Shown one piece after another: positions 59,826 through 64,000 of a stretch of 64,000 bases of DNA; the stretch's first letter is position 1, and the number at the start of each line of letters is the position of its first letter. The DNA lies in NCBI RefSeq assembly GCF_000190595.1, contig NC_015167.1, positions 1,787,501-1,851,500 on the forward strand. The letters are read 5' to 3'. The DNA comes from Cellulophaga lytica DSM 7489. Its GTDB lineage: Bacteria > Bacteroidota > Bacteroidia > Flavobacteriales > Flavobacteriaceae. The position numbers were made by a program, and so were the translations under genes. The notes under the pieces were generated by a model that did not search any database, was not told where the DNA came from, and saw nothing but the letters and a program-made list of their open reading frames with translations.

Positions 59826-62117
59826 ATGGAGAGTAATATTTATTTAATAATGATTATAGCTTTAGCCGTTTTGGCTATTGCGGATCTTGTAGTTGGCGTG
59901 AGTAATGATGCAGTCAACTTTTTAAATTCAGCTATAGGATCTAAGGCTATTTCCTTTAGATCTATAATGATTGTTGCTAGTGTTGGTATTGCCTGTGGAG
60001 CTATATTTTCTAGTGGGATGATGGAGGTTGCTAGAAAAGGTATTTTTAACCCTAATGAGTTCTATTTTAATGAGATTATGTTCATTTTTATGGCCGTAAT
60101 GATTACAGATATACTGTTGTTAGATTTTTTTAATACCTTGGGTATGCCTACATCTACAACGGTTTCTATTGTTTTTGAACTTTTAGGTGCAGCTGTGGCA
60201 ATGGCATTAATCAAAATATTACAGGCTGGTGGTAGTGCATCAGACGTTGTAAATTATATTAATACTTCCAAAGCAACAGAAATTATAATTGGTATTCTCC
60301 TCTCCGTTGTTATTGCTTTTTCAATAGGTGCTATTGTACAGTGGTTTTCTCGTTTACTTTTATCTTATGATTTTGATAAAAAAGCAAAATGGGTAGGTTC
60401 TGTATTTGGTGGTATTGGTTTATCTGCTATTACCTACTTTATTTTTATGAAAGGTATTAAAGGTACAGCATTTGCTAGTCAGAGTTTTGAGCTTATTGGA
60501 GATATGACTATTAAGCACTTTTTAGAGGTTAAGTGGTTTCCTATTGTTTTGGTAAATTTTGTTGTTTGGTTTGTTTTATCATATATACTAACAGCAATTG
60601 CAAAGCTTAATATTTATAAAATTATTATTGGTGTTGGTACATTTGCGTTAGCATTAGCCTTTGCAGGTAATGATTTGGTTAACTTTATAGGTGTGCCAAT
60701 TGCAGCATACCAATCTTATACAGAGTGGTCTGCATCTGGTGTAGACGCAACTGCTTTTAGTATGTCTATTTTGTCAGAAAAAGTGCCTACGCCAACGTTG
60801 TTGTTGTTTATTTCGGGTATGATAATGGTTGCAACACTTTGGTTCTCTAAAAAGGCACGCTATGTAGCAGAAACAGAAATAAATTTGTCTAGAGAAGGCG
60901 AAGGTAAAGAACGTTTTGAACCTAACTTTTTGTCTAGAGGTATTGTTAGAATAGGAATGGCAATTTCTACATATACATCTGCTGTAATGCCTAAATCTAT
61001 TTCTGATAAAGTAGAAGCAAGATTTGAAAAACCAAAAATAGCGTTAGCTAAAGATAAAACTTATGAAATGCCTGCTTTTGATATGGTAAGGGCAGCTGTT
61101 AACTTAGTTGTTGCGGGTATTTTAATTTCTGTAGCTACATCATTTAAACTACCATTGTCTACAACTTATGTAACTTTTATGGTAGCAATGGGTACTTCTT
61201 TAGCAGATAGAGCTTGGGGTGCAGAAAGTGCTGTGTACAGAGTTGCTGGTGTTTTAAATGTTATTGGTGGTTGGTTTGGAACTGCAATTATTGCATTTAC
61301 TGCAGCTGGTATTATTTTAACTCTTATAAATTTTGGTACTGGTGCAGCTATTTCAATATTATTATTTGTTGCTATTTTATTATTGGCAAGAAACTATATA
61401 TCATACAATAAAAAATCTAAAGAAATTAAGGCTGAAGATAGCCTTAGAAGAGCAGAAAGTAGTTCTATCCAAGGTGTTATTGTTGAAAGTGCTAAAAACA
61501 CAGCTAATGTTGTTAAAAGAACAAATAAAATTTATACCAATTCTATTGATGGGTTGGCTAAGCAAAACTTAGACATTCTTAAAAAGAATAAAAAAGGAGT
61601 TGTTAAATTGGGTGATGAGGTAGATGATTTAAGAGATCATATCTTTTATTTTATTAAAAACTTAGATGATGCTAGTGTTGGGGCAAGTAATTTTTACATA
61701 AATATTTTAGGCTCTTTACAAGATATGACGCAGTCTTTAGAGTATATTACTAAAATATCATACAAGCATATTAATAACAACCATAAAAAATTAAAATATA
61801 ACCAAATTAAAGAGCTAAAAGAAATAGACTATAAATTAGAGCATATTTTAAATGAAACTCAGGTTGTATTTGAAACGCGTTCTTTTGATGGAATTGCGCA
61901 GATTTTAGAAGAAAAAGAGGAGTTGTTTGAGTTGCTTTCTCAAAAAATACAAAAACAAGTAGAGCGTACTAGAACAGAAGAATCTAGCCCAAAAAATACT
62001 ACTTTGTATTTCTCATTATTATTAGAGACTAAAGATTTGATGACGGCTACAATGACTATGTTAGAGTTGTATTACAACGAGCATGATAGTAGTGTGCCGC
62101 CAGCTACAATATCATAA
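59826..62117 (+). CDS. PiT-family inorganic phosphate transporter with PhoU-like C-terminal domain
   Basis: A 763-residue inner-membrane transporter. The two PiT signature repeats are SNDAVNFLN (26-34) and GNDLVNFIG (281-289). About twelve hydrophobic segments extend to residue 525 or so. The remaining 210 residues are helical, charged and resemble PhoU/DUF47 proteins (KKGVVKLGDEVDDLRDHIFY, NFYINILGSLQDMTQSLEYI). PhoU-like proteins usually act as separate regulators of phosphate transporters, so the fusion suggests built-in regulation. Most PiT proteins are 330-550 residues, so this one is long. It follows an OprP-like porin gene and has a terminator of its own. Confidence 0.9.
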   Translation: MESNIYLIMIIALAVLAIADLVVGVSNDAVNFLNSAIGSKAISFRSIMIVASVGIACGAIFSSGMMEVARKGIFNPNEFYFNEIMFIFMAVMITDILLLDFFNTLGMPTSTTVSIVFELLGAAVAMALIKILQAGGSASDVVNYINTSKATEIIIGILLSVVIAFSIGAIVQWFSRLLLSYDFDKKAKWVGSVFGGIGLSAITYFIFMKGIKGTAFASQSFELIGDMTIKHFLEVKWFPIVLVNFVVWFVLSYILTAIAKLNIYKIIIGVGTFALALAFAGNDLVNFIGVPIAAYQSYTEWSASGVDATAFSMSILSEKVPTPTLLLFISGMIMVATLWFSKKARYVAETEINLSREGEGKERFEPNFLSRGIVRIGMAISTYTSAVMPKSISDKVEARFEKPKIALAKDKTYEMPAFDMVRAAVNLVVAGILISVATSFKLPLSTTYVTFMVAMGTSLADRAWGAESAVYRVAGVLNVIGGWFGTAIIAFTAAGIILTLINFGTGAAISILLFVAILLLARNYISYNKKSKEIKAEDSLRRAESSSIQGVIVESAKNTANVVKRTNKIYTNSIDGLAKQNLDILKKNKKGVVKLGDEVDDLRDHIFYFIKNLDDASVGASNFYINILGSLQDMTQSLEYITKISYKHINNNHKKLKYNQIKELKEIDYKLEHILNETQVVFETRSFDGIAQILEEKEELFELLSQKIQKQVERTRTEESSPKNTTLYFSLLLETKDLMTATMTMLELYYNEHDSSVPPATIS

Positions 62118-62136
62118 GTAGTGAGCATATAAATAT

Positions 62137-62168
62137 AAAGCCCAACAATTATGTTGGGCTTTTTTTTG
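62137..62168 (+). terminator. Terminator after the phosphate transporter
   Basis: AAAGCCCAAC and GTTGGGCTTT pair around a short AT loop and are followed by a run of T. Confidence 0.85.
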
Positions 62169-62188
62169 ACTCAATATTTTAATTACAA

Positions 62189-62551
62189 CTAGTTTTTAAT
62201 CTTATCAGGAGATATAATTTTTAGGTTATAAGTAGCGGTAGTATCTATTGTAATGTTTCTTGTGTAATAGTTGCCCTTTGGTTTATAAACTGGCATTTTA
62301 CTACTGTGTTTGTTCTTTTGCCTAGTTACGTCTGTTAGATAAAAATTATTTTGCTTGTTGTACTTTTCTAAATTTTTTTCTCTAAACCTAGAGAAAGCAT
62401 CAGAATTTTTATTGCTGTATAGACTTGTGATATTAGGAGTTGTAGTTTTGTTTAGCAATGTAGAATCTACCGCGAACACATTTTTTTGCTGAGCTAAAGA
62501 TGCAGTTGCTATTAAGCCTAAAGCTGCTATAAGTATTAAAGATTTTTTCAT
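62189..62551 (-). CDS. Small secreted protein of unknown function
   Basis: A 120-residue protein with a clear signal peptide (MKKSLILIAALGLIATASLA). The mature part is rich in Asn, Lys, Thr and Ser and strongly basic, with KQNNFYLTDVTRQKNKHSSK and a C-terminal strand-like segment NLKIISPDKIKN. No domain was recognised. It is a single gene between the phosphate transporter (convergent) and another secreted protein (divergent). Periplasmic or surface location is inferred. Confidence 0.65.
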   Translation of the reverse strand: MKKSLILIAALGLIATASLAQQKNVFAVDSTLLNKTTTPNITSLYSNKNSDAFSRFREKNLEKYNKQNNFYLTDVTRQKNKHSSKMPVYKPKGNYYTRNITIDTTATYNLKIISPDKIKN

Positions 62552-62643
62552 AGCCTATTTTTCTTACAAAATATTAATTTTTAATTAAACTAAAAATAGT
62601 TTTTATACTTTAGGAGTATTATTACCCTTAAAAAAAATATTTT

Positions 62644-63357
62644 ATGAATATTAAACTTTTGTTTTTTACATTTTGTATGCTGGCTTTTGCCAGTTTAAAG
62701 GCTCAAGAAACTGGAGCTTTTGAGTTTTTAGACAAAGTAATTGCTCGTTATGATCCTAATAATAATTGGCCTACTTTTAAAGGTGACTTTGTGGTTACAA
62801 TGAGCACTCCTAATAAAAAAGATAGAGTTACAGATATTCATATAAACCAGCCTAAAAGCACTTTTGTTTTATCTAACGCTAAAGAAGGTAAAAAGCATAC
62901 TGTTAAGGTTGTAAATGATAGTGTTCATTTTTTTGTTGATGACAGACAGATTGTAAATGAGGAAGAGCAAAAAAAGCTAAAGTTTAATAAGGAACGTGCA
63001 CTTTTTATGAGAAACTACTATACATACTTATACGGTTTGCCAATGAAACTAAAAGACAAAGGCGCTATAGTAGATCCTAAGCTTTATTCTAAAACAATTA
63101 ATAAAAAATGGTATAAGGTTATTAAGGTAACTTATGATAAAGAAGTGGGTAAAGATACTTGGTATTTTTATTTTAACCCTAAATCTTTAGATATGGAGAT
63201 GTATCAGTTTTTTCATGACGAAACTAAAAATGATGGAGAATACATTTTATTGTCTAATACAGAAATTATAAATGGTGTGCGTATGCCCGCCGTTAGAGCT
63301 TGGTATACCAATAAAGATGATAAGCTTTTAGGTACTGATGTGTTAACTAAAAAGTAG
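62644..63357 (+). CDS. Secreted protein, possibly DUF6503 family
   Basis: A 237-residue protein with a signal peptide (residues 1-20, ending SLKAQ). The mature sequence (FEFLDKVIARYDPNNNWPTF, KWYKVIKVTYDKEVGKDTWY, YFNPKSLDMEMYQFF) looks like a LolA/outer-membrane-lipoprotein-carrier-like beta structure. I recall related flavobacterial proteins under DUF6503; this assignment is tentative. It has no catalytic motif. It is alone on the plus strand and ends at a bidirectional terminator. Function unknown. Confidence 0.7.
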   Translation: MNIKLLFFTFCMLAFASLKAQETGAFEFLDKVIARYDPNNNWPTFKGDFVVTMSTPNKKDRVTDIHINQPKSTFVLSNAKEGKKHTVKVVNDSVHFFVDDRQIVNEEEQKKLKFNKERALFMRNYYTYLYGLPMKLKDKGAIVDPKLYSKTINKKWYKVIKVTYDKEVGKDTWYFYFNPKSLDMEMYQFFHDETKNDGEYILLSNTEIINGVRMPAVRAWYTNKDDKLLGTDVLTKK

Positions 63358-63370
63358 TTTTTAGGATATA

Positions 63371-63410
63371 AAAAAGAGGGGTAATTTATACAAATTACCC
63401 CTCTTTTTAT
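63371..63410. terminator. Bidirectional terminator
   Basis: AAAAAGAGGGGTAATTT and AAATTACCCCTCTTTTT form a perfect 17-bp stem with an ATAC loop and T runs on both strands. It ends two convergent genes. Confidence 0.88.
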
Positions 63411-63425
63411 GTGTAGTGCTGTGTT

Positions 63426-64000
63426 TTATTTAGCTTCTAAAGCTTGGTCTATTTTAGCAATAGCATCTTCATAATGGTAGCGTGTAACAGTATTAATACT
63501 TCCATTTTTTGCTACTTTTAATTTAGAGCGTAAGGTTTTTAATTCTCCTCTAACTAAAGAGCTTACATCAGATGTGGTAACATTAAAACTAGATCTGCTG
63601 CTATTTTTTGCATTTAATAATGTTCCCATACGTTCTAAATATGTACGTTGTAAGTTTCTACGGTAAATATCTGCGCTTTTACCAATGTAAGCTTCTTTCC
63701 ATATGCCTTTACGTAAGTCAGACAACATTTCTAAAGCGCTGTAGTATGTTTTGTTTGTGGTTTCTGCATCTAGCAGCCTACCAATGCGGTCTGCGCTTAA
63801 AACACCATTTAAATGTCTTGCTTGTACTTTACGTAAATTTTCTGGGTAGCCAGCATAATCTATGTTTTGTAAAATGGCATTATCTACTAACCATGATTGG
63901 GTGCTAAACACATTGTCTTGTAACCATTTCATAGACTCTTTTTGCTTAGTTTTGCTTAAAGGTGTATACACGGGACCATTTTGTTTTGGTGTTTTTAAGT
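63426..64000 (-). CDS. C-terminal part of a large zinc-dependent metalloprotease
   Basis: The reading frame is still open at base 64000 (upstream codons read LKTPKQNGPVYTPLSKTKQ), so this is the 3' end of a longer gene and the internal GTG at 63971 is not its start. The visible 190 residues include WLVDNAILQNIDYAGYPENL, LNGVLSADRIGRLLDAETTN and MLSDLRKGIWKEAY. These match the C-terminal helical region of the large Bacteroidota zinc metalloproteases (DUF5117/DUF4953 type). The HExxH catalytic domain lies outside the window. Export is expected from the family but cannot be seen here. Confidence 0.75.
   Translation of the reverse strand, partial: LKTPKQNGPVYTPLSKTKQKESMKWLQDNVFSTQSWLVDNAILQNIDYAGYPENLRKVQARHLNGVLSADRIGRLLDAETTNKTYYSALEMLSDLRKGIWKEAYIGKSADIYRRNLQRTYLERMGTLLNAKNSSRSSFNVTTSDVSSLVRGELKTLRSKLKVAKNGSINTVTRYHYEDAIAKIDQALEAK

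Noticed and set aside
1-64000. CRISPR arrays, insertion sequences, prophage or rRNA genes
   Set aside because: Read through for direct-repeat arrays, transposase motifs, phage structural genes and rRNA signatures; none was seen.

Overview
The window is AT-rich chromosomal DNA from a member of the Bacteroidota, most probably a marine Flavobacteriaceae. This rests on several features: a SusC/SusD pair, carboxypeptidase-regulatory-domain TonB receptors, lipoproteins with a Cys after a short hydrophobic leader, families largely confined to flavobacteria (DUF4407, DUF3078, HD-PycTM), almost no Shine-Dalgarno sequences, and -7 boxes of the form TAnnTTTG, some with an upstream TTG 17-19 nt away. No rRNA, CRISPR array, transposase or prophage gene was seen. 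Genes are tightly packed and many are closed by strong hairpin terminators. The only gene-poor stretch over 300 bases (14990-15374) holds a terminator and one short membrane-peptide gene.

Layout. 0-8.5 kb: the 5' part of a secreted protein, a sodium:solute symporter, a DUF4407 membrane/coiled-coil protein, a BlaI/BlaR1-type repressor-metallopeptidase pair with two phased operator dyads, a GC-rich structured intergenic element, an M20 peptidase, tRNA-Leu and an AlkB dioxygenase. 8.6-15 kb: a small secreted protein, then a complete RND efflux operon (adaptor, pump, outer-membrane factor). 15-22.5 kb: a 41-residue membrane peptide, the Kdo transferase WaaA, a DegT aminotransferase with a cysteine cluster, GalE, an unknown protein with an NtrY-like orphan histidine kinase, a crotonase and a lipoprotein. 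The WaaA-DegT-GalE stretch suggests envelope sugar metabolism.

22.5-33.6 kb is the most accessory-looking part. It has a three-part outer-membrane protein (metallophosphoesterase, possible kinase-like middle, beta-barrel), an HD domain fused to a Pycsar-type membrane effector (PycTM), a GAF protein, and a four-gene unit. That unit is an LpxH-like phosphoesterase, a coiled-coil lipoprotein, a C5 cytosine methyltransferase with an N-terminal helix-turn-helix, and an unrecognised 217-residue protein with a D-x11-DVK motif, a candidate restriction enzyme.

33.6-38.5 kb: FeoAB iron uptake, an SCO1/SenC copper chaperone, the RseP protease and tRNA-Asn. 38.6-45.5 kb: a small membrane protein and a TetR regulator divergent from a nucleotide pyrophosphatase/phosphodiesterase-SusC-SusD operon, with a dyad overlapping the expected -33 region. 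This looks like a nutrient-uptake locus for a phosphodiester-containing substrate. 45.6-58.3 kb: small proteins, a TonB receptor, AspRS, a CLC channel with CBS domains, a cold-shock protein, TadA, Dxs, a DUF3078 outer-membrane protein and a dNTPase. 58.5-64 kb: an OprP/O-type porin followed by a PiT phosphate transporter with a PhoU-like tail (a phosphate uptake unit), two secreted proteins of unknown role, and the C-terminal end of a large zinc metalloprotease running off the window.
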